A DNA stretch of 64,000 bases from Micropterix aruncella (Eukaryota > Arthropoda > Insecta > Lepidoptera > Micropterigidae), in assembly GCA_944548615.1 (NCBI GenBank), contig OX155963.1:32383412-32447411 (forward strand), in the 5' to 3' direction. The notes under the pieces are model-generated. The model searched no databases. It was not told where the DNA came from and saw nothing but the letters and a program-made list of their open reading frames with translations. A program made the translations under genes and the position numbers. How positions within the stretch are numbered: position 1 is the stretch's first letter; each line of letters begins with the position of its first letter. Below, piece by piece: positions 46,301 through 60,689 of the stretch.

Positions 46301-46619
46301 CTAACACCGCGCGATGCACAAACCGAGCAGTGTCGCCCGAGGTCTTCCATCGGAGGATCCTATCCCACCTGTTACTGACACAGCCGTGACAGGATTCCCA
46401 GAGTCCTTTTCAGGTACGTCCCTCTTCGAGGAGGCTACCGCATGGGAGTTGAACCGTGAGTTGAGCCGACCCAAAAAGACAAACACGTGATCAGGCCCAA
46501 GCTGCACGGATCCGTTAGACACCAAATATCTGCCATATGTGCAACAGTGTTCACTAGCGCCAAGACTGCCCGCAATGAGCAAGCAGCGATGATCGGGCTG
46601 TCAACCTACTTGCAGTCCG

Positions 46620-47790
46620 TGGTCATTGCAGCATATTGATTTTCCTGGATATTCTGCAAATATCTTCCGTGGGGTTTTGCGGTGACCGCAATAGGGCGTT
46701 AATCGGGGTAGGGGTAGGCGACCATACCTTCCTACATTTCATGGCGATGGCTGATAAATTTTGAATGTGAATCGAGGGCTAAAAGCGAGTTGGTACTTGA
46801 TCCGCTTTTCGTGCAACCAATACAATTTTCACATAAGTTTTATCCGGTAAAAAATCTGGTAAAGGAGAGATATAGCAGATTTACGAATACGAATAAAACG
46901 TTGAAATTAGCTTCTAGCATCGCAAATGGCCTTACAGTGGCGACTTTTCAGCGACGCGCATAGGCGCTTTGATAAAGTTTTCAAGATATTAAAATTTTCG
47001 GCCAAAAGCATTTCAGGCCAATGCCAATTTCAGCCAAAAGATTCTCAGCCAAAGCAACAAATAACCAATTTTTGGTAGGTAATTCTTTTGCGTAGGGATT
47101 GTTTTATAGCTTCATTTTTGAATCTTGAAAGTGACAAGATTTAAAAATATATTGGCATTTATAAATTTTAGAATTGGTTAAGTCAAAATGTTTTTTTTTA
47201 ATAATAAAAATCAACTCCGTAGCTTAGTCTAGTCTACAGTCAATAATATTTTATTCATTCAAAATATCGAATGCAGTTGGATATGCCACAAAAATAAATG
47301 TTTCACAAATAAACGAAACATAAAGTAGACAAATATATAAAAAAAACTAAGAAATCAATAGCATTAAACTATTAAACAAATAATCAATAAAAATAATACT
47401 AATAACAGCCAAGTCAGTCAAAATAAAAGATAAATGCTCAGTAATCACATACGTAAAACAACAATAATTATAATGAATAATTAAACATAATCAAAATAGT
47501 CCTACGCGGTTTGCCTGGTATATTTTAACATAAGAATAAGAGAGGTATCTTAGAGAGATGATATTATTATTCATAACAAGTATATATTAATAATATTGTA
47601 ATATTTTTTCAATGTCGTCTACCTTATAAATAGCAAGTGTGATGAGACAGTGTTCAACTCTATATTCGAACATTTTTAATCTCGTATTGACTTTAGAAGG
47701 TTATTAAAGAGTTTAAAGCCAAATACACAAATGCCTTTTGGATTATGGTCAAACGAACTTTTGGCCTCTTCTTCTTTAGACACCTCTTCG
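46620..47790. other. Intronic AT-rich sequence, no gene recognised
   Basis: It contains short ggccaaaa/cagccaaa repeats near 47000-47060. No element ends or host exons seen. Confidence 0.4.
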
Positions 47791-47796
47791 TAGGTT

Positions 47797-48290
47797 ATTA
47801 TTTATTATTATTATTTATTCCGTAGCCGGCGATTGGGGAGGGGGTCGCCCTCGCAGCCAATACGCTGCTGTCGGTGCCGCTGGATCTCTTACTCCATTCA
47901 CGATTCGCTTCCATTCTTGACGATTTTTTGCCACGTCTCGAGCATCCCTAGCCGACAATCGTTGATTTTTAAGGTCGTCTTTGATGTTATTTAGCCAGGT
48001 TTTCTTCGGTGCCGATCGCTGAATTCTCCATTCTGTCGGACGGTCTCGCCAAAGAAGTTTACGTGGCAAGCGATTGTCGTTCATTCGGCAAACATGGCCG
48101 AACCATCGTAGTCGACGTTTTTGTACTTCTTCTTCGATCGTTGTTACTAGATCGCATCTTTCTCTAATGGTCTCGTTTCGAATTCGGTCGCGGAGTGAGA
48201 CACCGAGAATCTGCCTCAAGCATCGCATTTGGAAGACTTCGAACTTTTTGAGGTCCGATTGTAGGTTGGCTATCATCATACATAGCTATT
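47797..48290 (-). mobile_element. RTE-like LINE C-terminal fragment
   Basis: The minus frame of 154 residues reads CLRQILGVSLRDRIRNETIR, then KRRLRWFGHVCRMNDNRLPR and KKTWLNNIKDDLK, ending at GRPPPQSPATE. These motifs mark the end of insect endonuclease-reverse transcriptases of RTE or related type. It is 5'-truncated near 48290. An (AAT)n tail lies on the minus strand at about 47797-47818. Confidence 0.75.
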
Positions 48291-48299
48291 TTAACTTCA

Positions 48300-49720
48300 G
48301 TTGATGCTGCCCGGAAAAACACATTCATGCTCCATCTAAACCCCTGAATCAAATACTTCAGCCAAAAAATGGGACATCTTCCTTCTTGGTATTTTTCCTT
48401 GGCTTGCCGTTTACTTCTCTTATAACACGGCGGAAATATTCTAATTTCCTTCGTTTATTCGTTACCAGCACTCCAGCGCTCCAATTATTTCCCCGTTCTT
48501 TGGACTACCAATTCGTTGCGACCTATATCAGTCCACGAAATCTCAATAAATCTTCTGCATGCCCAGTATTCGAATACCCGTTTTTTACGAGAGAGTTCCG
48601 CCATATTCTATGATTTCACTCCTGGGAAAACAAAGCATCTAACCATTCTCATGTGTAAAGAATGTGTTGGTGGCAATATTTTAATTTTGGTGAATTTGCT
48701 GAAACATACTTTTGGCAATAAAAGGAGAAATATATATTCATCTTTAAATTGAGTACTCATAAATAATTTAATTGTGACAAAAAAAACACGACATTGCTTA
48801 CTAGCTTCAGGTACGTAAAAAAGGCTATTTTAATGCTGACTTGCTGGCCTTAACTTTATAATAAAAATTAACACATATATAGCCAGTATCTATTTCTGCA
48901 ATCTATTTCTATTCCTCCTTTACTATTTTTATCTCTCTTCTTTAAACAGATCGTAGTCTCGTAGGTAATTAGTAGTGGGTAGTCTTTGAGATGATTCTGC
49001 AATTTCGCGCTTTTACAGATATTTTGGGATCCTAAAAGTGGAGCTATTTGTTCAAAATATTATGAAAATGTTGAATTTTTGTTGCTTCTTACCAGTGTAT
49101 CGTCTCAGGAACTATATATTTTCCCTACTACCAAATCTTGACATGAATATTCTCCTTTTACAACGACGAGTTAAACCATTCTTGATTACTAGTATGACAC
49201 CAGGAACCCGTTACCTCCAACCGATCGTACCACTTACGGCTTAGTTCCAGACGACTAGTCTTTACATAGGACTTAAACTTTTTAATAAGTCTCCTGATCA
49301 TTTAAATGCGATTAAAACATTGATATTTTTCAGAGATCAATCCGAGTGTATCTTCATAAAATCAACATGTATAACGACATTTTAAAATACTTTGAAAATA
49401 CTATCGTACTTAGCAATGCAATTTAATGTACTATTTTTTATTGTCATTTGTAATAGCATTATTTTTTGTTAATCGGAATAATTTCGCTATAATTTACTGT
49501 ATTATTTTTTTGTCGAATTAACTAATTTAATATTAATTGAATATACATGGTCATTCCTACACAATTCTTACGTTGTAATGGAAATAAATCTATAAATAAA
49601 AATGATGACGCCGTTTCTCCTAACCTAATTTTGTATGTATGGGCCACTTTCGTTACCCCTTCTGCAGATGTAGAGATTTCTGGGTTCTTTTATACGACAT
49701 TTTATCTCCTGACTATTATA
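48300..49720. other. Intronic AT-rich sequence, no gene recognised
   Basis: Several short open frames without recognisable motifs. No host exon with the expected phase 1 junction seen. Confidence 0.4.
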
Positions 49721-49726
49721 ATATTA

Positions 49727-49985
49727 TTATTATTATTTATTCCGTAGCCGGCGATTGGGGAGGGGGTCGCCCTCGCAACCAATACGCTGCTGTCGGTGCA
49801 GCTGGATCTCGTACTCCATTCACGATTTGCTTCCTTTTTTGACGATTTTTGGCGACGTCTCGAGCATCGATAGCCGATAATCGTTGATTCTTAAGGTCGT
49901 CTGTGATGTTCTTTAGCCAGGTTTTCTTCGGTGCCGAACGCTGAATTTTCCATTCTGTCGGACGGTCTCGCCAAAGAAGTTTATC
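49727..49985 (-). mobile_element. Second RTE-like LINE 3' fragment
   Basis: About 255 bp match 47800-48055 closely, including the (AAT)n tail and the ccgtagccggcgattgggga block. It is 5'-truncated at ccaaagaagttta. An independent insertion of the same family. Confidence 0.8.
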
Positions 49986-50399
49986 CCATTCTTCTGACTA
50001 TTATCCCATTGTTCATTATTAAAACTGTCGAGGTAGTTATATTTCAGGACACGATGTAGTTGTGGATCATTCACTTGAATATAAGCATGGATATTGTGTT
50101 CTTTGCTGATGACATAATTTATTTTCTTATTATTTATATTTCGGCCGTGTCCGCTGCTGAATTGGCGAACTTTATTAACTAGTCCATGTACAGGATTCTA
50201 GAATGCCTCGTGTAGTTTGGTGTTAAACTATTCGCTGTCGAGAATTGGTATGTCGTGTAACGGCAGGTATGATGCTTCGTTGTGTTTCCGCGTTGACCGG
50301 AAGAGGCCACAAATTGTTTCCTGGACGCGAACCGAGCGAATGTGTCCCTACGGATCTCGTTATCGACCAATTTACACACACGTAGGCGCTGCATGGTGA

Positions 50400-50650
50400 C
50401 GCTGATCCACGTGAAGCTCGATTTCCACAACGCGAAAGCCTTTTTCCAAGCGAAATTTTGTTGTGACTTCTATTTTTTCTTTGGTGTACAAACATTCGTC
50501 AATCTTTAACCCGTACGAATCTGAAGCCATTTTCCTTTGCGCTATCTCGTGATTTCTTGTATATTTTCTACTGATCATTGCGAGGCAATCAAAACAATAA
50601 ATCCTTGTTTTTATCATTTCCAGTCCAAGGTAATTTGTGCTCAACCACAA
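50400..50650 (-). repeat. Family F repeat, inverted copy
   Basis: Reverse complement of the 45480 copy over cgtacgaatctgaagcc, ttttcctttgcgctatctcg and atttcttgtatat. Confidence 0.65.
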
Positions 50651-50769
50651 TTTTACTGCTTAATCTGGGTTTTAACCAACCAAAGAGAAAGGAGAATAAT
50701 GTGAACGCGACAAATTATTTTTTAGAGACGAAGGCGGAAATATTAATTTTGAGACCCATTGAGACGATT

Positions 50770-51470
<701 letters not shown>

Positions 51471-51479
51471 CTGCCAGGA

Positions 51480-52690
51480 AAGTGAAATGCTTGTCGCGAT
51501 CCATCTAGTGGAAACCCGGCCTAATACCTTAGCTGCAGGTAAAAGATTCGCACTCGACTACGTCCCTCGGACAAAGAGCGGGGGCGACGAGACATAAAGC
51601 GAAAGCGGTACTAGATAAAGAAAGAGAAGGCTTCAACACGCTTCAGTTTCTTTGCCGGTGACTCAAATAACAGTGCACTTTTATAACAATAGGTATCGCA
51701 TTTGAGAGGGATATATATCTCGTATTTACACGGTGGACAAAGGAATATGCAGGAAAAGAGATGAATTAAACATTATGGGCGTGAATCCAGACAACCAAAA
51801 AGCACGTACCAAGGTTCAACACTAACTATGGTCCCAATTCGTTTTTGCCGCACGTTATACATGCATACAATGTATGCTTTAACGATATTGACATATTTAA
51901 CCATCAAAATAGTCGATCCTTTGGGAGGTACGTGAAAAGCTGATTATCAGATCGGATTGAATTAGCATGCACATACAAGCACTCACAAGCACATTCGCAC
52001 TACAGATACACACACCCACACACACATACATACACACACACACCCTTACAAACACACACACACACATGCACATACACACCAACACCCATACACCCGCACA
52101 CAGCGATTTTAACTGTTAGTTTTAAATTCTTTTTGGTTTACTTTGTATTGTATTGTTTAGCATATTTTGTTATTCTTATATAGCAAAAAAATTAAAACAT
52201 CAATGGCTTTACTACTGTTATATATTATGCTTATATGTTATGTTTTATGCTGTATATTTTTAACAAAAATAAAATAAAATACAAACTTATTAATTTTTAA
52301 CAAAATGACTTATTATTGAAAAAAAAACTGTATGACTAAATACGCCGTTACTGCCGTGAAATCAGTCTAAATTGAAATAAGACTATACTAGCCATACATT
52401 AAAAAATGTTATTAAAAAAAAAAGAGGTTACCACGCTAAATATCGTGGAAACATCTGCGTAAAATATTGTTAAATACTAATGTTAATTCAAGAAAAATGT
52501 CATTTATCATGCCTGTCAGAATGTAATTTGATTTTCTTGCGAGCAATCCAATCAGTGTAAAATTCAAGCGAAAACAAACCTATCCAACTTTCTTTTTTTA
52601 TATCTTCTTATATCACTTCCTTGGTTTTTGTTTGAAATTTAGTTATTTTCTTTTGTTAATAATACCTTAAAGTGTTCAGCCACAATGTGT
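51480..52690. other. Intronic sequence with CA-rich microsatellite
   Basis: A cacacaca/cataca-rich stretch lies at about 52003-52100. The remainder is AT-rich and shows no exon or recognised element. Confidence 0.5.
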
Positions 52691-52925
52691 CAACTAGAGC
52701 TATCAACTACAACAGGCGAACCCGCCACCTCAGGAAGTTTTAACGATATTGGATCGTTCTGTCTCCCGTGAGGTGAGCGCAGAAGACTTGGGACGAAAAA
52801 CAATCCACTGTCTAGTTACGTCACCTGCCCGAAAGAGGCCAACGCCTGCCCGACAGAGGCCTCGAGGCACCCGGAAAGGTAACCAGCGGGCAGCCTCGCC
52901 CCTTGTCTACCAGTTTGGAAGGATA
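52690..52925 (+). repeat. Family A repeat, copy 7 (partial)
   Basis: It contains aacaggcgaacccgccacct, tctcccgtgaggtgagcgca and the gccaacgcctgcccg block. It is truncated near 52925, with a duplicated tggaaggatatc. Confidence 0.7.
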
Positions 52926-53019
52926 TCCCCGTCTGGAAGGATATCTCCGCAATGTGTCAGTTATTTCCGCTACAGCTTGTATGATATCTACATTTATGTG
53001 AATATCTGTTCGTGACTTT

Positions 53020-53560
53020 AATTTAGCCGTACATTTAAAATTATATTAATAGTAAAAATCATTTTTATAAATAGGTTTTTATTAAAATGCGCTGAAAAGA
53101 AGAAAGAACGGGCTACCATAATTGAATGCGTATACAAAATGTTGTGTATGTACTGTTGACCGTTGAGGAGTCTTCTCGCCGGTAGCCAAACCTGGGTGCG
53201 GTAGTATGTCATGGTGGAACTTAAACGCCCGTTTTAAGTTCCACCATGACCTGCAAAAACTTGTTTTTAAAAATGCTATTTACTATTAATATTATTTTTA
53301 AGGTGCGGCTGAATGATTCAAATAAATTTAGATCAGGTCAGGAACAGAGGTCAGGAACAATGAGGTCAGGAGCAGAAAAGTCAGGAACAGATGAATTAAT
53401 TACATTTGGATATCATGCAGATGTATAGTGCATACCGGGTGGAGCGGAAATAACAGACACATTGAGGGATATCATAATTAAATAATATACAAAATTTCGT
53501 GTCTTGACCGTGGAAAAGTCGGGAGCCAATCCTGGGTGTAGAATCAGGTCATGTTTACAA
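53020..53560. repeat. Family E repeat with internal inverted part
   Basis: It contains ttgaccgttgaggagtc and gtcatggtggaacttaaacg, immediately followed by the inverse cgttttaagttccaccatga (53213-53250). Related to 44200-44600. Confidence 0.6.
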
Positions 53561-53837
53561 CAAAAATGTTTTGTCATCGGTGCTGAACCAACATGTAAAA
53601 TTACAACTTCATAGAATAATAGGAAGTGATTCTAATTCAACTTGTAAGATTTGACCTAAACAAACGCTAAGCGTAAGTAAAAGCTTGTAACAAAACATAT
53701 GCTCCAAGCAAATTTCGTGAAAACAGTTTGTGATGCGCTGTCACACGCTGCAAAGCGTGACGACACATGTCGCGTGATCCCTCTCAGCGAATCGTAGATT
53801 CCCTTATTTAGAACGAAACTATAAAGTGAGGACTCAC

Positions 53838-54074
53838 CGTCGTCGTGCAAGACCTGGATGCGTTCGTCCTGCGTGAGCGATACCTTTGCTGCGGTGAGCA
53901 GGAGATGATCGCGAGCTCGTCTCCACATGACCGCGTGGCCTTCGGCTCCGCGCACCACGCATGTCAGTAGTCCGTGCTCTCCCGTTCGCACTGTAGTGCT
54001 GACCCCGCCTCCCATCCAGGGTGTCTCTGATGTCGGAGGCGAGGCGGATGTGGTTGATGTGGACGTTTTGTCAT
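53838..54074 (-). CDS. Exon A: first half of Ig domain
   Basis: The acceptor (atcttctccag) lies just above 54074 and the donor gtgagt just below 53838; the exon begins with 2 bases finishing a codon and ends in phase 1. It reads a Ser/Thr/Pro-rich stretch (DDKTSTSTTSASPPTSETPW) and then GEHGLLTCVVRGAEGHAVMW and RRARDHLLL, the B and C strands of an Ig domain with Cys and Trp. It ends at RIQVLHDD. Earlier exons (signal peptide, possibly more Ig) are not visible up to 64,000. Confidence 0.9.
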
Positions 54075-54089
54075 CTGGAGAAGATAAAA

Positions 54090-55850
54090 AAATATAAAAA
54101 GTGGCAGTAAGTTCTTGGGAGAGGGCCAATGAAATCTATCTATACATAACATCCGTTTAGTTTATTTTAGCTAATTTCATAGCATCATGTTGCATTCTGT
54201 TTAAGGATACGTCTTCTAAAAGTGCTAAGCTAGTAAGTCTATTAATGCGATTTTTCAGGAGAGCTATAAAACGTTGCCTTTTTTATATTATGTGATTAAA
54301 TAAAAAACTGAAAATCCTGTTTCTAGATATGATTACTTATTTTAAACACAACAAATATCCTTACTTTTATTTTTCAGAATTCCACAATTTATTTTTACTG
54401 TTAAGGCTTTGTAGAGCGTGAGGTATGGAGTTAGCACTATTTTATTAGATTTAAGTATGAATGGAATCTTCTTACAATAAATTGACCTTATTTTTGTATA
54501 TTAATTTAAAATTATTAACAAAAATTAGACACAATACCACGGAATATCACATAGTTCAACCATATTGTGAACCAATTTCACAGTGAGGTTTTGGCTCAAC
54601 AAGGCATCTGTGTACCAAAGAGCATTGCAATGGGACCTTTACTATGGAAAAATTCCCCACGGCGGACAAAGCTGAAACATACCTCAATTGAAAACTTTTG
54701 ACCTCTAGTTTTGCTAAGCAAAGGGACATTATTGTGGCGTATGGGAATACCGAAATATAATTACATTAATAATTCAGGTGCGGTGATCGTATTATTTTAA
54801 TGTTGTACTGTATGTAGATATATTTAGTGTTATTTAATGACGAGCTTGATATAGCGGTTGAAGTGGAAGACTCAAAAGGTTGTGGTTTATAGTCTTGTCA
54901 AGTTAAGCAGCACTCAAGGAGGACATAAACAAATGAAAGAAGATAAACAAATATAGTCGATTATTATTCGTCATAATCTATGATTATAATATTATCCAAA
55001 AAGGCAGCTGGCATAAGGTTAACATTTTCTTCGTGTCTAGCCCAAGAGACATAATATCATGCTTGCGATATGCGCACAACAACCTACTGTTTGCCGTCTA
55101 TGAATACATGAGCAATAGTATCCCTGCAATCCTTCATATCCATTTCGCGTGGGATCAATTAAAATATAAGTATAGTAAGTATTGCCTCAATCGCACAAGC
55201 CGTAATTGGATCGGCCTCCCATGAAAGTGTTATTTTCTATCATTTCTGGATGTCGATGCACTTCAATTGAATATTTCTCTCAAAGAATGCTGGAGAAAGG
55301 TTATGTTTTCTGCGCCGTAGCACAGATCGAGCACAAACATCACAACGATTTGGGTTTTCCATTTCAACAAAGGTCCAATTAAATGCAAAATCGTAACAGT
55401 CCAGTACAAACGATGCCAAGGTAGTCGGTAATAATTCAAATAACGCAAAAGATAACAGGAAGGTTCAAATAACGCACAGATCGCGACGACAAACGACGAA
55501 GAACTGCGACCGAACAATGCGCGTACGCAGCGAAACCGGTTTTTTGTTACCTACCTTCTCCTCCTTCCTACCTTGTTGACTACCTTCTCCTTTCACCTCG
55601 GAAGCCTATCGGTGCCATGCCGAACACGTTTTAAATATTATAGCAAAACAAAACAAACATTATGATTTATTAATAAAATGGCAAGAGAAATACTAATTAT
55701 GAAAATCTCATTTTCTTAGCTTTCCCATTAGTTATGGGAATAAAAAATACACAGTGGTAAAGTCCGTAATATTATCTAAAAACTTTTTTTGGTTTCGTTT
55801 GTGTCCGCTAGTATTGCAAAAGTGGGGTAAAAAGTTCCCAATGTTCTTCA
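54090..55850. other. Sequence upstream of exon A, no gene recognised
   Basis: AT-rich. A GC-richer patch at 55260-55560 has an 84-codon minus frame with no recognisable motif. No exon with a matching splice phase was found. Confidence 0.4.
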
Positions 55851-55859
55851 GTCAAAGTC

Positions 55860-56070
55860 AAATATATCCAGGTTGAAATATGGTGGGCCGATTTCGACTT
55901 ATTTCAACCACAACCTTTTCAACTCTTGCCATAACCAAATGATGTTCGCATGCCAATTTTTAGCTGAATCGGATTAGGCGTTAGGGCGATATCGTGGAGA
56001 ATACAAATACAGGCAGACAGACACACTTACAGGCTTGAATCTGGAAATGGTCTTCGTCCCCAAAAAAAAA
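55860..56070 (-). repeat. Family D repeat, inverted copy
   Basis: It reads gtgggccgatttcgac, aaccaaatgatgttcgcatg and gggcgatatcgtggagaata, the inverse of the 36000 copy, followed by an A-run near 56061. Confidence 0.65.
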
Positions 56071-56099
56071 ATAGGCGTTCACGATAGTTTTCTTGTTCG

Positions 56100-57180
56100 G
56101 TTTCGGTTGGTGGGCCGAAAACTTCTGGCTATCAGGTTTTCTTTAGCAGTTCTTTTCAGTGAAAAGTAAAAATCATTATAAATATAATGTAATATACTAC
56201 TATTGTCTCTTGACGTTCAGTATATGAACGCAATGCATTTATGGTTAATAAAACCCTTTTTATTTTGATTGTTCACTTTTAATAATAACGTAATCATCAA
56301 GCGGGTATGCTATTCTACCTACATCATGTGTAGATAGATAGACGTCGTGCTATGTGGATAGAACATTTCCTAATTAGTCTGCCTCAGACCGCATCGTATC
56401 CTTTGAGGAAGACTTTAGACATCCTCCCTTCAAAGTCGTCAGTTGCCCTATAGAAAAAGCAGCGGAAAATCAAAGTCTAACTATTTGAGCGTTGCGGTTT
56501 AACAGCGGATCAAGATAGTTTATTGTTGTACGTGATTTCTTTGAGGGAGCTCCTTTTTTAGTGATGTTTTCTAAAGAGTAAGAATAATATTTACTGTCAA
56601 TGTACGTGGTTTCTCTCGCGATTTATAACAAAATGACTGTATTTTCCTTGGACAATTTTTCACCCACACGAATCTGAAGTTATTTTCCTTCGCGTTGTCA
56701 CATGTCTTTTTGTTTCGTATTCTATCGATGAATTTGAGGTAGTTACAATTATAAATTCTTTTTGTTGTTGTTTCCAGTGCAAGCTCTTTAGTATTTAATC
56801 CTAATTTTACGGCTGCTTTTGGTTATTGTAGAGTTTTAGCTCTATTCATATTTTTTCTTTTATTTACACTTTGTAAAGTGAACATCAATAAGAGGTGCTA
56901 CATTATCGAAAACTGCTAAGGGTTATATTTTATTGTGATAGATACTGGGTTTCAGTACCAAATCACCATATTTGTAAATCAAGTGGGAGTAAAATGAGCT
57001 GTTGAGTTGCTTTATTGGCTTAGGCTGACGAAACGGTTTGATAAACGTGAAAACAATATATTACAAAAACGTCAGCCTCAAAGACGTATATAAAAAAGTC
57101 ATTGACAGCATACATCCAACTTTTATATTATTTAAGCTACAGTAACTGCTTGTATACCTCAAAAAAACAGAAATGTTATT
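56100..57180. other. AT-rich sequence, no gene recognised
   Basis: Contains a small family F-like piece near 56660-56720. Otherwise nothing recognised. Confidence 0.4.
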
Positions 57181-58246
57181 AGCGCTGTCTGTTGGAATTC
57201 GCGAGTACCACTACGCGCTCTGATGTTTAGTTACACAAAAAAATATGAATCATAATCATTATAAATTATTCTATCATTACGAGTGTAACAGTAACAGTTC
57301 GATTTCAAAATCGTCAGTATTTAGTGCGTATTTTAATATATCTGTCTGAAATACACATTTTACAATTATTGTTAGGTACCTTTACTGCAATATTTACTCT
57401 GATCGTTGGTGGTATATAGTTCAAGATGGTATGTTAAATGGTCTTAAAATTTGCCACTTACAATTTGCCATTAGATTTTACGATGATAACAATAATTGTA
57501 AAATGTGTACTTTATACAGATATATTCAAATACCCACTAATTACTAATGATTTCGACATCGAACTGTTAGGGTTTCACTAATTAATAGTCCTAATCGTTT
57601 AGCTTTCTAGCCTAGCATCCTTATTACTTTTACTACAATAAAGATTTTTCCTATATTGATTCTATTGCTTATTTAGCTGTCATTGAAAGATTCGGCAGAA
57701 AATATTATTATTAGTGTTTTTGCTTGAAAATTGATACGTATAAATAATTAACATTATTAAGCGATCAAGGCGATTTAGTCTAACCATATCAAGCCATTAG
57801 ACATTCGATGATAGGTGTGAAAAAGGTCTCGATCGTTGTGAAAAAGGTACCAATGTGCTAACGACACTTTCGTCAAAGAGTATTTCGTCGACTATACTGC
57901 GTTTTTAGGTTTTATAGTGTAAGAGATATTTTTCCTTTGCATATTATATCAAAAATTAAGCGCTCTCTGTTGGAATTCGCAAGTACAACCACGTGAGCCA
58001 GATTTTGTTAAGAAAAAAATTGCAATAAAATATGAATCATTAGGATATGAAATTAGCCATTTACTTCATGTTTTGGTGGTATAGTTGAAGTATTGTTCGA
58101 TATTTGTCATTAGCATTTATTAAAATTACGGATTACATATCGATTAAGCGCTTTCTGTTGGAATTTGCGAGTACCACTAAACGTCTAGTTTTGTTGAGAC
58201 AAATTTATTGAAATTTGGACAGGACAACGTCTGTCGGGTCAGCTAC
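57180..58246 (+). mobile_element. Decayed Helitron-like region
   Basis: It ends with acgtctgtcgggtcagcta at about 58227-58245, close to the Helitron 3' end seen in the two CTAG copies, but with CTAC. The block tctgttggaattcgcgagta occurs three times, near 57188, 57968 and 58155 (with changes). Confidence 0.5.
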
Positions 58247-58249
58247 AGA

Positions 58250-59300
58250 TATTATAAAGATATAATTATATTGAAACTTTATTGTCATATAAAACTTTTA
58301 CAGCTGCTCTGATTGTTGTATATAGAGTTAAAACAAATAACAATAAATAAACAAAAATAATGCAATAAAATCGAAAACAGAATATAATACTAAAATTATA
58401 AACAAAACGTAAAATGTTGCGGAAATTTAAAATAAATAAAAAAATATGGAGTTTCACTTAGGTACTCAAAGTCATTTAATAACGCAGTTTGGTTGCGGAC
58501 GTTCTCATTTAATACAACGCGTGTGATGTTAAGTACGTAACTCTTATAATAATATACATAAAAATTAATTACTAACGTTTGATGTTTAATCCGTTTGTTA
58601 CAAAAAAATCCTGAATCGGGAGTTCTATATAAAGGTGACTTGCAGGATAACTAATGATGTAAAAATATGATATAATACATCCACTTTTGAGGGTAATGGA
58701 CAGGCTATGCATAACCTCTCTTTATTACATGACTGCCCAACAAAAAACAGTGTAATGTGTTCAAAGATCATATATGTGTGTTTTCCGTTTATTATTCCAC
58801 TGTAACTTCTAAACGCTGTAGCCGATTTAGAAGTATGTGATATTATTAGAGCCGTTATGTCATCCCGAATGTTATAGGCTACCTTAACTCTCAAAATATT
58901 AAGTAAATAGTTGTCTAAATGTCGAAATATCCAAATGTCAATAAATTAACATAAATATATCGTGTTTAGTCTTAAATGAAAGGTCTCATTGAGTACATTC
59001 CGATATATCTGTATTGAAAAACTCATAAAAAATCTTAAAAAGTAATTATAAATAGAGTAGTTCACTTTTTGTAAAGACAGTTGTGTTTTTTATTCTTTTT
59101 AATATATATACTTGTTATCATTATTTATTTAGTAATACAAATATAATATGTGAGTGAATAATTTAAGAACTTAGGAACTAGGCACAAACATATTTTTAAC
59201 CTTGAATCAATACCAGAAAATTAATATATCGCATGGTCCAGTAGCAAAGAAGCCTAATCAGGCAGGGACCTGTTCTAAGGTAAACATTTAATTGTATACA
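58250..59300. other. AT-rich sequence, no gene recognised
   Basis: No convincing coding or element ends. AT-rich throughout. Confidence 0.4.
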
Positions 59301-60067
59301 ACATGTCCCAAAAGTAAACGATATCCCTTGGGGGTCTGATAGGCCAGCTCATAACTATCCAGAAAAACTAAACATGCTTCTAATAAAAGTGTCTTAGTTT
59401 TCGAGATATTGCCAATTTTAACAATTTCGAGGAAATCGACTACTCACCTTAGTTTTTCGAGTGCCACAGTTAAAAGAATTGATCTTCTAAGATTCTAATT
59501 TTTAAACTCGATAACGGAATATCTTTTCTATTGATGACAATCTAAGTATATCTAATAGTTCTTATAATTTGGAAAATAAAATAATAAAATATCAGATTCA
59601 TGACTTACTATTATTTTACTACCTAATTTCGACTCTTTATACTTGAAAAAAATTTAAGGCGCATACACGGCAAGTTATTTTAAAACATTGCGCATTTATT
59701 GTAGTCTTTGAAATACTATCATATTTGCCTTGTTATAATGTTACTTTAAAAATATATATATTGCTTTTTTACTGCAAAAGAAGCTCATTGTGAAATTATT
59801 CCGGTAATTAAGAATAGATATACTTCGATTGCCATCAATAGAAAAGATATTCTGTTATCGAGTTTGAAAATTAGAATCTTAGAGATCAAATCTTTTAACT
59901 GTGGCACTCGAAAAACTAAGGTGAGTAGTCGATTTCCTCGAAATCGTTAAAATTGGCAATATCTCGAAAACTAAGACACTTTTATTAGAAGCATGTTGAG
60001 TTTCTTTGAATAGTTATGAGCTGGCCTATCAGACCCCCAAGGGATATCGTTTACTTTTGGGACATGT
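59301..60067. mobile_element. Element with terminal inverted repeats of about 254 bp
   Basis: Arms 59301-59555 and 59814-60067 are inverted copies with a modest number of mismatches. Ends are ACATGTCCCAAAAGTAAACG and its inverse. The spacer of about 258 bp has no coding. The tgtcccaaaagta end resembles Tc1/mariner-type ends, but the family is not established and no clear TSD was found. Confidence 0.8.
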
Positions 60068-60689
60068 TATGCTTGCTCAATTCTGTGTTAATAAAAATGG
60101 CATATATCCTTTAAGCAATGAACTTCTTATTATTATATTGAAAAAAAAAAGACAGCCGTTGCTGCGTCTACCGACCTGTATTGCGGTGGCAGACCACAAA
60201 CTGTGATCACCTTACGAAGATATATCTAACCCTAATAGCCAAACTTCTCCTCTATTTATTAATTACTCTTCGACTATCCGACATGGCGCTGAGTAGTTTG
60301 GCGACGCGGCGGACTTTTGCGGGTAGAAAGCAGCGATTAACTCTTGTAATTATACCTACCCGCCAGGGTTGTCCTAATCCAATATTAAAATGTAATATAA
60401 ATTCGTTGTTATTTCTTAGTCTTAGTTCGCGAAACCTTCAACTGCATTCAAAACCTCGATTATATTAGTATAACAAAACTTTTATATTGCTGCTAAGGGT
60501 TGTGCACATGTGTCAATTCGGTTAAAGGTGTTTATATTATTTTATTACAAATTGATTATTAATTGAATACTTTTTACTATTAATTTTTAGATCGTTGTTA
60601 GTATATGAAATTTATTTTCGTGCGATGCATCCTGGTGTGAAGTAGGAAACTGGAAATATGTAAAACTGAATGCTATAATTTAGTTACAA

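Noticed and set aside
46301..46582. Minus-strand 93-codon frame in GC-rich DNA
   Set aside because: Lies in and beside a diverged family A copy and has no recognisable domain.
55263..55517. 84-codon minus frame as a possible upstream exon of the host gene
   Set aside because: No Ig, FN3 or DB signature, no signal peptide pattern, and no splice site giving the phase required by exon A.
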